DNA from: Rhyacichthys aspro
Lineage: Eukaryota; Chordata; Actinopteri; Gobiiformes; Rhyacichthyidae
DNA: 64,000 nucleotides
Assembly: GCA_036850595.1 (NCBI GenBank)
Contig: CM072153.1
Span: forward strand, 16,014,169-16,078,168
Reading direction: 5' to 3'
The translations under genes and the position numbers were made by a program. Positions 39,801 through 54,800 of the stretch are shown here, one piece after another. Positions within the stretch are counted from its first letter, which is position 1. The number at the start of each line of letters is the position of its first letter. The notes under the pieces were generated by a model. That model did no database searches, was not told where the DNA came from, and worked only from the letters and a program-made list of their open reading frames with translations.

Positions 39801-42800
39801 GTAAATACCCAGCAATTGTGCTCCTCCAGGTCCACCATCCACCTAAGAGGCAGGACCTATGCTTTTAAGACGTATGTCCAACACTAATGCACGGCATAGC
39901 TCACTGGGGTGTAGCTGAAATTAATAATGGATGAATACTTTTAAATTCTATGAAGGTAGAGCTGATTTTTACTTCTAGGGAAGCTTTGAGAAAAATACAT
40001 GACTTGTGAAAATGTATCCTCCTATCCTGTAGCTTCCAAGTTTCAGGCACCTGTTATGGGCCTCAAAGGACTGTGGAAGTGGTGAGAGTGGCCATGTTGG
40101 GCTGGGACAGGCAGACCACACATTCTTAGGGACTGGAGAGTCCTGTACTCAAGAAGTAGGGAGATTTACAACAAGCCAACTCATCCAATTTCAACTCTGA
40201 TCTTGCTGTGTGCCGCAGAGAACACAAATCACCTCCCATACATAACCCTGCCCCTGACAACTCATTTCATTCTCTGCACTAATGAATTCATCATCGAGGG
40301 ATCTGCCTTTGGGTGCCTCAGTATGAGCTGAGAACGAGTAATGGCTTACATAAGTCATCAGTGCCACTACCCGCACTACCTTGCCACTGTGTAGCTCAGA
40401 GTTTGGATGCAACAGTTTGGGGCTTCACTTTGCCCTTGACAAAGTTGCAACAGGAAATATTGGTGACTTGATTCAAGGTTATTGTAGGAGTGAATGCCAG
40501 AGAAGATGCCAACATTAGCATCCATGTGAGTGTGTCAATGGAATTTGAATGTGTTGTGCTATGAGTGGATAAGTCAGTGAGTGTAAGAGCTCTTATAGTA
40601 GCGGGAGGTGTATGTGTGTGTATGAAGAAGTCTAAGCGGCACAGTCAGGGAGCTGTCAGCAGAGAGCCACGAAGCAGGCTGATCACAGAACTGCACAGTG
40701 TTTGAAGTCTCCCAGGGACTGACAGCTTCTCTCCCCATGGGACCCTTCTCTCGCCCCTTCCCTCCTTCCTGCACCAGCCTTTTCTATATCATTTCTCTTT
40801 ATCCTCACTCCTAATGCAAGAGCTCCAGTCTTTTTCTCATCTTATTGATGGAAAGCTATGCAGGAGCACACGTTTGTCCTCTTGGGATGTAGAGAATGCA
40901 TTGAGGTTTTGTGTTTAGGAGCAAACACACCTGTGAGCTTGCCTCTGTAAATACTGACATGATGAGCTGCCATCTCTCATAGTCTGACATTACAGTTGAC
41001 ATTCAATCTGCCTTTGTGGCGTGAGCAGACTGACAGCCGACCTTCAGCCCAGAGATGGATGAGTGTGCAGATCTCTACATTTGAATGCATAATTGTGCAT
41101 AATAAAAAGAAAGAAAGCTTTCTATGATTGAGTATTTGATGTTTCTATTTGCACCCGAGTCCTTGTGGATATGATTACACTGTTGGCTGCACACCTTCAG
41201 TGGCCCCTCCTCCACAGGTCAAGGTGCACCAGGTTTCATCTCTAATCGACGTGTACTAGCATGAGCCCATCCGTCATGGGGACACACAGCCGACTAGATG
41301 TCCCTGTCACTAAGCTGTCTATTTTGTCAGACAGCCAGATTTATCATATTGCGATGGGGGCTGAAGCCAAGTGCCCTGTAAATACATACAAATATGCAAA
41401 TTAACGACAAAATAAACACCACCCTGAAAACGAGCTATCTATCAATGACCACTTTGTGAGCGCTGGGCTCTGGCACCGACACACCAATCAGCCGTTCCAT
41501 CACGTGAATGAAAGAATGTTTTTTATCTACTTTCTCCTCTTGTACTCCCTCACATAAAGTAATTTATGTTTTGTCTTTGTTTTATCTGATCCAATTTACA
41601 ATTGTTATGCATATCCTCTTTTTGTGTCATTTCACTTTTCACACTTCTCTTTTCACTTACACTTTTGCCAACACTTTAATGGCTCGACCAGTGATGAGAT
41701 TTTTTTGCATAATGTTCTTTTGTTCTAAAGATTGTGTTATACAATATGAACTGATACTCTGTCTGTGTGATTAAATGAACAGAATTAAGGCAAAACAAGT
41801 CGGGTCATAAATGACAATATTCACATCATTATTTTTGAGTTATTTAGAGTGTTGTGTTGGCCTAAACTGTGAGTTAAAATAGATTGCACATACATCAGTA
41901 ATAGTCATTTTCCATATTTTAAATAGGTGTCCTGCAATATGTTGTTTTACTGTCCCTCCCCAGCACTTTAATCTTAATCAGCATATTTTAATGTGTTCTC
42001 CCTCTCAAATGATCCCAGCTCCCCAAACATAACATTGTTTTTAGCTCATGTTTTTCTGATTCGGCGCTAGTCATAGAAGTGCAATTCCAGCATAATAAAG
42101 GTCTGTGGTAAGCCACCGGCGGCCTGACGAAACTGGAGCCACATCTCACACTAGTAGCTGAAGACGTCTATATGGAAATACACTTCTCCAGACTGTCGTG
42201 AACATCGCTCAGTGCTCCGTCACACGTCACTTAATTTGACAATGAGTGGGTGTTGACAATCTAAGAGTCTGACAATTCTGTGAAAATCCCCTCCTAAAAG
42301 ATTCTAAATATACTGTCAAGTGCATTGTTAAAGAGATGGAGGTTTATAAAATGTTTATTTCTGTCTTGTCATTAGTGTCTAAATACAGATCATGTGACAG
42401 ATTACAGCCCAAAGAAGAGGTAAATTAGACAAGGGACCAGAAACGGGGAATATATTGAGTGTTTGAAGACGCATGAACACTGGTGGCACTGCATTTGCTT
42501 TATGAGCTCTCCATAAAGAGTAGCGACGGGTGACAGCAGCAGGGAATTCTCTCTTTGGGGCCTGGCATACAGTCATCCTGTCTGTGTGTGCCACAACAAC
42601 CACTACACATGGCCACACTAACACTTACTCCTCTGTCTCTCTCCTCTAGCTATTCCTCCTTCAATCTCAAATTCCTCTACACTAAACATTACAGTAAAGC
42701 AAAGACATACATATTCTCCTCTCACTATTATTTCCTACACTCAGAGTTCTGGATTATATTAATGTGAAACTTAATTGTGTGTCTTTGTGTGCGGTCTGTG

Positions 42801-45800
42801 GTGGCAGTAGGTTTTCATTCCTGCATCTGTCTGACACATGCTCCCATACTAACAGCTCTATGTAACTACTTTTTGTAAAGAAAATAGATATTGGATTGAT
42901 GAGAGCCACATGCTTAAAGGTACTAAACAAATGCATTTCCCTTAAAAACTTTTTGTCCTCACAGTGTCTATAATAATTGTCATTACCACAAAACACATCA
43001 AATGCTACATCATCCTTGTTGTTGCAGTGCATTATTGTCTTGTTTAGATATTAGTCACTCTGTAACAATAATCTGTTTACATCAGCTGCCAGATGGGACT
43101 CTGTGGAAGAATCCCTGTTTAACCTCAATGAAACCTTTCTGGTGTGCCCTAATCTCCCTAATTTACTGTTTATGTGTGTATCCTTGCAGGCTGATTGCAC
43201 AAACGCACAGTTCCACACACTGCACCTATCACTCCAAAGAGCATTCCCATAAAACTTTTCACATTAATGAGAATGAAGCAAAGGTGACGCAATTTTTGCT
43301 CAAATGCCCTCCAGTAAATATTGCTGCCAAGACACAAGAGCCATGCTCTTTGGCGTGAAGTCAGCATCGGAACAACAGTGGACTTAGTCTGTATAAGTGA
43401 GCCCGGCGGTGTCCTACCACCCCCACCCTGCACATGGACAACATCCACACACTTAATCTAAATACCACTGGAATACAAAAGGCTACACTTCCTTTACTTC
43501 AGTTTTTAGCTTTGCAAACACATGGAAGAGTGTAAATCCAATACTATAATAAAATATAAAACATTAAGGACAGTACTTCAAACTTGTCTTTTTTCAAAAG
43601 CACTTCTTTACATCACATACAAAAGTCTAAAACTTTAGCTTGGCCACTGGACTTTTTGTGCAACTTCACATCTGAGCATTTGACTTGGCTGAGCCGTTTA
43701 AATAACAAATCATCTTGTTATAGAGGCCTCAGACTACAGTGTCTTTTTTCCTGATCCAACATTCAGTTTTTCTTTTCAACATCAATAACAATTCGTCTGG
43801 CCCAGCCCACGGCCACATCATCCCCCTCTTCATCGATCATCGCCTGTCACAACGGGAGTGAGGAAGTGCTCTTATATTCTTTCTGGGAACGGATGTGGAT
43901 CACTGAGCTGGGTCATGCTCGCTGTGATGTTACACAGTCCCAGTGCTAAGATACTATTTAGAGGATCTGAAGGCTTGTTTGTGTTAAAAGGCAGAGCAAA
44001 GTTGAGTTTTTAATGAGGCGTTTATATTGGCTCAAAGAGTGTGGGTGACGAGGCTACTCTAAACAGTCTGTCCTGGTATCTCTTTAAGACTTACCAAAGC
44101 CAAAGGCAGCAGGAGCAGGAATCGGAGCAGACTGGACTGGAGTGGACGTGTAGAGGCCAGTCACCAGCAGACCGTCAAAGGACACACTGGTGGATATGGT
44201 TACTAAAGAGACAAAACAGAGAGATTCATCTTCAGTGTTTGATATTACTAAAGTTACATCACAAAACAATGTTAGTATCTAAAACACAGTTTGTTGATTC
44301 AGTGCAATTTTATTAAACACTACACTCAATGTTTAATATAAAATAGTCTCATAAAAAGACGCTGGGAGAAAAGAAACAATGACTTGGTCTGATGAGTATA
44401 AGTGAATACATAAAAAACACACATGACATGAAAAACACAGCATATTTATAACCAATATACCAACTTGCTAAATCAAGATTTGTGTGCCTTTAGCAGAAAT
44501 TCAGAAATGTAATTTAATTCCAGCTGTACAGATAACAGCACTTTAGTCAAAGCATCCCACTCCCATAGACAACCAAATTAAAAAGAGAGTGATGAGGGGA
44601 ACTGCCTCCACCCTGATAGACTGGCTCAACATAAATTCATCTAAGGACTCTGTAGAGCAGACTACAGCTGGGTCTATTATCTCTCTGTAAAGATCTACAA
44701 TAGTACATCCGCAGGCATGTTAACTATTGATCCAGCCTGTAAACAAAGGCCCTGAATGACAGGACCACAGAGCCAGCAGCATCACTGGGGGAAAACAGCT
44801 CTGCTGCTGGACCATTTCCAACTAGACAGATCAGGGAGAAGGAAACTGTCTGCAGCTCAAAGGAGAACACACCCCCAAACTACACTTGTGTACACTGAGG
44901 AATAAAATCCTTAGCGGTGGGGAGAGTCAGAGACAGTTATTTCCTGACCCTGGAATCCCCCTCTTTTTGTGGGGAACTGAATGGCGCTGCTGTGTTTACA
45001 GTAAGAATAGCAACTTGTTAGTGGGTCGTCCTTTTGGGTTTTGCGTGTTACAATGTGGGCAGACTCCTGTGTGGCTCCAGTCTCTCTGTCTGCATCTGAG
45101 GGACTCCATTAACACATTTTCACACAAAAGAACAATGTCTCATGGTGCTAAATTATGTTTAAGAATATTTAGTCATACTCGTCCCTCCCGTCTCTCCTCC
45201 ATATCAAAGCCCCAAGAATTTATACCACAAGTCCTTTCATTATTTCCAGATGTCCTGTACACTACTACCTCTGTTATACATATATACTACAACTGAACCA
45301 ACGGTCATATTTACTCTAAATAAACAAAGATCTTCACCAGGCCCAAAACTTTCAGTGACCAGTTCTAAACTGCAGGCTCCATTTTTAATTTAATTTAATT
45401 ATTTTAAGATATAAATGGTTAATGCTGCCTAGACAGCAATGAGCTCCATAAAATTCAGCGTGATTGTATGACGGGTCAGAGAAGCGCTATTGTAAGAAAG
45501 ATGGATATTTTGCTTGGCAACAGAAGCATTATCATATTCAACACATGTTGCCCCAAGCGCCCCTAACATCATGTGACCCACAGAACGCAGGCAAAAGCCT
45601 TTTCATTCAAACAAGCAATTATTATGTTCACTCTAAGCATACATATGTTTGTGCGTATTTTTGTCTGAGAGACTGCATTTTGTATTGAAAAAGCCATTTG
45701 GAGTGTGGGACAACATGTTATCAGTGTTTACGAGTTTGATGCAGTCTTTAATGCAATAAGATGGATTATTAAATGTACATTTGCACTGACACGCTTCAGC

Positions 45801-48800
45801 AAGGCTACACAGTCCTTTACCATTACTGCACATCATCCACACTGTTCTTCCTGTTCATTCAGTGCTTACACTTATTTCACCCTTTCTTCCATTTGAGGAA
45901 TGATAATAAAAACGCTCTCTCTAGCACTTTCCACATTTACTCCTGTCTCGTTTTGTGTTTCCTGGCAGCAGTGTACCTGCAGTCCGTTTGATGTTGAGGT
46001 AAGGGGAATAAGAGCACAAGGGAAGCAAAGCTAGGGGCATGAGGTTACAATACAAAAACAAAGATAGAGAGATATGGGTTTGGAGAGGCCCAAGGAAAGC
46101 AGTGCTACCTGATCAATACAAATGCAAGATCTAAATTATTTAGACAAGCCTCTAACACCCTTTTCACACTGGCTGTAAGGGGGGGCAGCAGACGAATGAG
46201 CCAATCAGAGGAGATGAGATCAGATCAAATCCAATCACCTGTGGGGCTACTTTCACACACAGACATAGATCTAAAGAGGAGGCTGGAGGCCTTTGATGGT
46301 AGCCTTTAACATTCCTGTCCATACTTCATTTCTGAGAGCTGCTCACTGGGTCCAGAGGAAAGAGGAGCCATGAGGCGCCTATGAAGTTCTATATCTATAA
46401 ACACCTTATTTGAGAGAAACAATATGTATACCTGAGAGCAGTATTGTGTCATTTTGATATATTTAAATATAACTAAAGCACAAATCAAACATTTAGCATC
46501 TGTGTTGAATACTGGTCCCATTTGTGTAAGCAGAAAACACAGATGAAAAACAAGAAATACTGAATTGTTGCTGTTTTTAAGGCTTTGATATAAGATTGTG
46601 TGATTAATTTAATTGCATATTCAGAAACCAGATACTACCTTTATGAAGAAAACATCTACTTCTGTAGAAAAGCATATATATTTAATTTGTGATTGTCAGG
46701 TAAGCATCTCAGGTAATGGAGGTCACTGCTGTTTGTGACATAGCCATAGTTCTCAAACACAATCAGCTGAGCCTTGGCCTATGACCTACAAACATCCTTC
46801 AAGGTCCATTCCCCTCCACATCCTCACCTCATACAGACATGTGGTAAGAGCCAGCACCATCACACCTAACCTGTGCCTTGCATTAATTCAACTGTATGCA
46901 ACACTCATACTTTATACTTGAGCAGAGCAGAGCACATCCCTTGGCCCTAAGCCAGCATGTAATATTGATGATGTGATGTGGTACGCCTCATTACAGACAC
47001 ACAGTGTGCTCTATTCAACTATTGATGTGCCTGGGGCTTTCTACACTTCTCTGGATCTACCAAGAGAAATGTTAAGGCACACAACACAACAAAACACACA
47101 CATCCTCAGATTTAGAGCTGGTTTTACAGCTAGATCTTTACTGAGCTGGGGCCGTCTCATCCTAACCACAATCATCAAATCGAATAAGAGCTGCTGTAGA
47201 ATGTAAATTTGAGTTAAACATGCTCTGCCAAATAATTTTGTTGTTTGGTGAAGAATAAAGGCATTTGACAAAGGGCAGATGTTACATTTCAATTAAAAGG
47301 GTGTTATAGGTAATCTTGGTGAGTTAATTGAACAAGACGGAGATTAAGTAATTCTTATGTAAATACTGTTGGATTCATATCTAAAAATGAGCCCCAAGGT
47401 GACTTTCAAAAAATGTTGGCAAAAATTAGTGGCATGAGCTCATTCCAAGAAAACTTAGAGCAGGATTACAGAGAGAAAACATGACTCTCTTTTGGGCTGA
47501 AGGTGTGGTGCTCCTGTGCTTGGTTGGCATGGCCTGAACAGCTCCATTCTGTTCATCGAGTACAAACGCACCCACCATGTGCTTTCACCACACCCACTTT
47601 CATGGCCTTTAAAAACACAAGCTATATGCCTCTGGAGAAGCCATCAAGAACAACACATGAACACATAAAACACTCAAATTTGCTGTTGTTCAGTAGAGAA
47701 TAATGAAAATAATGCAGGAAGATTAGTATGTAGACTCAAATCATATAAACATTAGTTAAAGGTGTAATATACTGTATAAGAAATGTAAGTAAAATTAAAT
47801 AAACTAATATCAATGAAATTCAAGCACGTGAACCACAAGCAGCCCTTCTGCGTTTCCAAATGGATGAAGGTTTTCCTGGCTCCATCCTAAACAAAGATAG
47901 CTGACCATCTGACCCATATCCCACTGGCCGACACACGTGCCCCAGAGAGGACCAGGAAATAGAGGCCAGACCATGGGGAAGCTATAGTCCCATCTGTTTC
48001 CATCACAATGCCAGTGTTGGGATGCCACTTCCTAAAAAGCTCCTAAGGGTAGACCTCAGTTCCTCTGACAGAAACACATAAAAGAAGCTAAAGAAACTAA
48101 GTTTGAGAAAAGGCTTGTTAATCATGCACGTATGAAGGTTTCTGTACAGTTTTAGAAGACTGTGTGGGAAGGGTGTTTCTGCACATATATGTGGCATACA
48201 GTGTTCCAGTCAGGTCTTAGAGGCATCATTCCATTGCGTAACCTCCTGGCACCATCCTGGCCTGCTGGCACTGCCATCTGCTGCTGTGAAGCACTAAATC
48301 AGAGACAACCTATCTGCCATTGGCCTTCTACAGGTCTGCTCAACAAAGCCATGTCCCACATTTTTGCAGTGGCTACAGTGAAAGTAATAACTTGGAGCTA
48401 GTTCTGCCAAAAACAATAACACACCAACAATCCTGGTGTTGGTCCAGTATCTGAGGTACTACTGTAGCTAAGTAGATGGCTGCAGCCTTTCTGCCTGCCT
48501 ACTTGGCTTTAACCCGACAACAGCCGTGCAGTAAACACAAGTGAAAAGGCCGTTCTGTCTCTAGCATCCTGTTCCTCACACTTAATCTGCTCCACAGTCA
48601 CACTTTATTGGGCTCCTTTTGTCTGATTAAATGTATGTCTTTACAATTCTGAAAAACTATAAGATGTAGGCTAAAAAAACAACAGAAAACGATTGTGTTA
48701 GTATATGCACTATTCAGCACAAAGCCAGTTGATCATTTTTTCATCTCTCCCTGAATTCAAGACGAAGTAGTCAAATATTTAATTTGCATGCAACAATTTT

Positions 48801-51800
48801 GGCCTTTACAAACGTTATATGTCACTTTACATTATTAATCATAGTAAAAACATATGTGTTGACTTTGTGACAGGGTTCATTAGAACCAGGATTCTTTTAT
48901 TCTATTGTTCTGTTTTATGATTAGCACCATGTGTTGCACAAAGAGATTTCAAGGAACAGTTTTCACAAGGAATTTCATCTGAGCCATAAATATGCAGTGT
49001 TAATAGCCAAGATAATAAAATAAAATAGTAAAATGTTTAAGAAGACCACCTCAGAAAATTGCTGAAAAATATTCTAAATATAATAATAAAAAGTTTAATA
49101 AAAAAAAAGCTATAACTCATCAAGTACTCCACATGAACTGACACAACTAAGTCCCTCTTCAGTTCAGTCGGCCCACGGCTCTGTCCGGACAAGACACTGG
49201 GAGTGGGTAATGAGGGCCAAGTGGTCAACCACAGCCCACACATGTGGCCTTACAGCCCTGTTTCCATCAGAGGGGTTGGTCTGCTGTGTCCCTCTCAGGG
49301 ACTTCAGTCTGTTTAGCCTCACTGACCTACCCCCCTTCCCCACAGCTGGCCCGCCCTCCACGCCCCAGACGGTTTCATGAGTGAGCAAGCTTTAAGTCAA
49401 TCTGTCAAAGCCTGTCCTTGAGCAAGGCCTTGTCCAGGTCCAAGCATTCCACAACAACAACCAGCCAAAGATTCACCAACAAAAGTCTGGTCAACCGTCC
49501 ACTTTTTCTACGAATGCCACTAAAAATGTATGTGTCAATTTAGTGATTTCTTTAATAAATGTAAATATGAATAACGTGTACTTTCCTTCATGTTGAATGT
49601 ACAGGTGCAGGAGTGTACAGGAATATGTTTTTGCATCACACTGGTTGCACTCTCCACCACTCTTAACTATTAAGGTGACCAACAACCTTTAGTTGGATGT
49701 ACAGCTAACCTAGAGGGAGTCTGGTCCTTTATTATCTGTTGTTGGGTTTGTGGACAGAGTCATAGAGAGCCAAGCCTCCATCTGGGGGACCTCATGGGGC
49801 CACAAGAAAACTATTTTTTAATTTCTTTAATTTCATGCTTTTATTTATTTATTTAATACCTAAAAATACATACAATGAAATACCACTTGATTTTGTGCTC
49901 TTTTAATCTGATAAACAACATCTGTGAAAATTAAAGCAGGCATTTCTACTTCAAAAAATTGTTCACTATGTACCATTGACTTCTATTCAAAATTTGTCTG
50001 AGCCATGGGGTCTCCTCAGAAGGGGTAAGACTTAATGCATCTAAGCTCTCATATCTGTTTGTCATAAAGAACATGTCTTTTATGCCACACAGTTTCTGGC
50101 TTCATTACAACAGTAACGTCTGTACTTGCAACATCTGGACACAGTCATGTGCAAAGCAGCTGCTCAGCCTGCAACTTGTGCTCCTGAACATAAAGGTGCA
50201 CGAGTAAGTCCAAAGTGTGAAACGGAAGTGAAACTAATTTATAAAAATGTATTTAAATTGATGAAATGACAAGTGAAAGATTATGTAAATTAAAAGTTTA
50301 AGTTTAGCAGTTCATGTCACAACAATAGTTACTTCCAGACATCATCCAAGGTAATTGCATAATAAAGTTGTGTTGCTGTTTTTGTCTTTATTGTGACTTT
50401 ATAGCTTGTGTTTCTGATCATTAAGGAGAGAGACACAGGGCGTGGAGGCGCTGTGTGGAACCATGAGGAAAGATTGATTTCTAATTAACAAGCTTGTTGC
50501 AGTAATGAAAGACTAGATGCTCTCTACTGGCAGTGGATCAATGTGGAGCATTTCCCCTGACACCCAATCTTAATCAGCCCCGCTGCACACACTAAGAATG
50601 CACTCACTGCTGTAATTTACACTGTCACCTTCCCTACATCTTGAATTACTTACAACTATTTTTTGTACTTAGAAACAAAGAAAAAAAAAATCTTAAATAT
50701 CCAAATACAGTAGCCTTAAAATAACAATCCGGACAGTTTGTTGTTGTGACGTCTTTGTCACTTTTTTGCAAATTCACTGGGCAACGGAGTGTTTTGTTTG
50801 TTTGAAAAATTATAATGATATACAGTTACTTGACATTTTATGCATCAGGTGATAATTTCTTCTTTTGCTGATGCTATTGGAGGGCACGTAGCTTCTCTGT
50901 TGGCAAATATGGGAGTTAATTTGTAATGTCAAAACTGTATATAACACTCCTAACCAAAAGGTATTTTATCAGTTATTCACCATGAAAAACATAAACAAGC
51001 TTTTACATTCAGAGGTTTGTGTAATGTCACTGCAGTGCCACAGGTGTGTCTTTTTGAAGAGTCTACCCACACTAAGAGCACCTGAGAAGCAGCACACGGG
51101 CTTTTTTTAGTCATCATAATGCAAGACAACTAAAATATATTGATGGCAGATGTTTCAAGTAGTCACTATAATATAAGACGAAGAGCTTATTTGATCGACT
51201 TACTTGACCTCTGTCAACTTTTGTGAATCTGGATTCAGAGAGGAAGAACAGTGACACAATCGTCTCCAAAACTTCTGAATATCAGTTCTGGGTCACAGAC
51301 AGACAAGTAAAAGTACTAGACAATTAATGGAGGTCTTGGCAGGTCTTTTCAATCATGAAGTTGGTGCCTAATAATGTGTGAAGAGTGTTTCTCCTGAGTC
51401 AGTCCTCGGTCATGACACAGTGCACCTGTGCTGCAGGAGGTAAAGGGCTGATATGTGAGATTGTATGAGCATTAGGATAATGAAGTATTTTCAGGAGCTC
51501 AGATAGCCCCCTCCCAGCCCATGCTGTCACTGTGTACAGGGATATGTGCTTGGATCTGTAATCTGTCTTTGCCAGCCCACTGTGTCTTTCTAGCCAGAAA
51601 TGGCCTATATGTTTGAAGGAGGCTGGTGCTGATGGGGGCAGGGCTGGGGGCTAATCCGCCTGAGCCACACACACTGTTCCCAGGATCCAGAACCCAGCCA
51701 GTCCTCTGTAGTGGGTCCATTGGAGCACTACAAGGCCCATCTGAATGCTATCAGCACAGACGACACAGTGCCCCGCAAGCGGGGATTACACCCTCTAAAC

Positions 51801-54800
51801 GAAGCGCCAGGAGGAGGATCCGGAGCAAAAGGAGGAGGAGGAGGTACACAATCCACGAAGAACGGTCCCATTCTCTAGAAGGAAGAGGCCATCGGCAAAG
51901 CTGACACGGCAATCAACAGCGGCTGGGAAACCACACCATGAGAACTTGTCCAGTACCAAGTAGAGGAAAGAAAAGACTAAGAAGGATCCATCACGTACTA
52001 AAAAACAGCTTCAAGCCAGGACACTCAACACTGCACCATTGTTATGGGTTTACATAGGCAAAGCTCTTATGTCAAACACAGTCCTGCTAATTTAGCCCAT
52101 AACAAGAGAAAAATGTTTTAATTGTGTTTACCAGCTGTCTGTTTGTTGGAAGCAGACATCAAAGAAGCAGGAACAGAAAAGTTTGTGCCAGTAAATTTTT
52201 TCCTACACTGCAGAGAGGTGTGTCTCGTGGGTGTTCACTGAGGAACTTAAAAAACACATCCAGACTGAGAAGCTGTGCCGAACTATTCAAGACATGACAA
52301 AAAAAAATGACTACAGGGATGACTCAACAATAAAAGTGGAAATGCATGCAGTCTTAGAGTCATGCAGTTGGGTGTGTTGTCTTTGAGGTTTTTCCAGAAG
52401 TAAAATCTGAAGTGAAAAGAACCCCCGCTGCCTGTCCAAATGAGACTGGCATAGTTGCCCACCTCTGTCTGGCAAGAATCCGCTCAGTGCCTTCATTTTT
52501 AGCCACATCAACTGCAACTGGCACAATGTTGGCATCACATTGGCACCGGTCTGGCAAAGGCTAACAATGTGACTGTTATCTGAGGCCATTCTCCATGCTC
52601 TGATGCAGAGAATCAATTTTCCAGGACAGAAGCATATTTGTGCCATCTCAACTCTCAAAGCTTCATATTTCCTGAGTTTCAGTGCCTCTTTGCTGTCTCA
52701 TAAAAAAAAAAAAGCGATAGCTATCTGCGATGTGTTAAATATGACTGACACTGCCATTTTGCACTTAAATTCTTTGAACCGCCTATTCATGTTATCATGT
52801 CATATCAAAGTATTTTAATAGTCCGTGTATGAGGACATTTGTGTTTAGCCAGCAGAACATCTGACCTGTCGTTATGTCTTGATGGATCACCCACTAAGAG
52901 TAGAGTGTTGCCTGCATGGCCAAGCATGAATGTGTAACAAAGGGAAGAAGCCTGATGAATATCCATTCTCATTTCTCGCCCATCTGCTTCTTCATATAAA
53001 GGAAACTGCCATATCTGAGCTGATACAATGCTCCCTAAATGGTTCATCATTCAATGTCCACAAAGACGGAACACCCAAACACACCCAGAAAGCCCATACA
53101 AACAGCAAAACGCTTGACACACTTCCCTCTACTCAGTGGAGTGACCTATTCAGACAAAGCAGCAGGAGGCAGAAAGGCAGAAGAGCCGGGAAGCTAATGA
53201 ATGCATGGCTTTGGACCACTTGAAAGTGCTTGTGCTGTCCACATATTGCCTTTGCTTTGCTCACAAGAGAGTCCTATTAAACCATTAGCCCCGATCCCCT
53301 CAGCTCTTATCTCGCTCTTACCTCTCTCTAGTGTCTCTGCTCCCCAAACTCGTCTGCATGAAAACTAGGCCAGTCTTTTGTTGGTTCACTGACCAATGCC
53401 TAGTGCACCCGACTAAATGCTTTGGAGTTTTAAGGGGTTTTAAAAATATAGTAAATATAAAAAAAATCCAATCCAATTCATGTTAGTCGAACAAAAGGCA
53501 AAGCAAACCAGCAAGATCAAGCAGCTAAATCTAATCACTCCAGAGAAAGAAAGCAGAAAGTAATGTAGCAGTGACAAGAGGAGGTCAGAGGTTAAAAGGC
53601 AAACCTTTGGGTGTCTGTCCTATCAGAGCTTCAGTTCTGTGGAGGTGAAGGTGACACTCGACACGCCACAAGAGCTGCAACAGATTGGCTTTCACTCTAA
53701 AGACAATGGAATTAGTGAGGGCCTGTTTGTGCTGCCTTAAAGACGGGCCCCTGTGTCTTCTGTGGGACTTTTTACTGTGCATTTAAGACCTGGGTGATGC
53801 TGAGAGAATGATCAAACTATAATCTTCTGTATGTGTCTTAGTTTGTCAGCTGTGTTTTATGGACATCGACAATTTCAGTATAATTTCTTCCCGTTATCAG
53901 TTATACTGAGTTTCTTTTGGAGAGCAGCTTTAGTAATCCACAGAGGCTAATCTGATCTGGTTATCACTGAAAAAGCTAATGGCATTTTGAAGGAGGAATT
54001 TATCTCAAAGCTCTCATTTAAAATGTTATTTAGAGGCAAAATCCAAACATCTTTGAAATATTGCCTTTTATTAAGCCCTTTCAATCAAGTTCCATGTTAC
54101 AGCAAAAACGGCACACAAACTAGACATTGCCATTTCAGCATTTAATGTCTTTTTTATTAAATGATTTTAGTACAAGAATGTCCTTTCTTTTAACCTGTGG
54201 GCTTTTTGCCTGTCACCTGTAATACAAAGGAAGAGACTAATGGCTGAAATGAATTGTTCAATGCTAGAAGATAGACAGTGATATGAAGGAAAGATGCTGG
54301 TTTTTATATAGCATTAACAATAAACTGCCAATATCAGACAACATTTAATTCACCAGTGAACAGGCACCGTCACTAGGATGAAATCCAATATGTTAAATGT
54401 ACAGGTCTCTTATTTATAGCCTATATTTTCATTTACGTCTTCATTTACGTTCTTTTGTTGTATTGTTCTGTGCTGCCTGAATGCAATAATACATTTACAC
54501 TTTTTTTTTTTTTAGTTTATTTTAAAACTAAAACAAGCTGTTCATCGTCTCATTTTAGAAGAGAACACATTTTAAATCCTTTCTGTAAGTGGTGAAAATA
54601 TACTTTAGTTGGGCCTCTTGTTCATTTAGAGGAGAGGCTCAAATCCCAGCCTGACCTTTCTGTTTCTGTTGTTCTCAAAGATAAGGCTGTGTATAGGGAG
54701 CGGGAGAGGGACACTTCTTCTCCTATTTATCTATAACAAATGCTGAACCTAGACTTTGAATGTAGGTGCAGAAATATACAAAACTTTTCTGTCTCCTAGA

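Larger units (their letters stand above)
33762..44094 (-). other. reln intron 2 (10.3 kb)
   Basis: No coding sequence recognised. Islands of possible regulatory sequence include a PBX/RFX-like cluster (37035-37062), a TAAT-rich island with a perfect GATTAATTAATC palindrome (38590-38690), and a POU octamer (41394-41401). Conservation was not tested. Confidence 0.85.

Noticed and set aside
44886..45296. 136-codon plus-strand open frame in intron 1
   Set aside because: No recognisable domain, no repeat-family similarity and no splice-consistent partner; length is within chance for non-coding DNA of this size.
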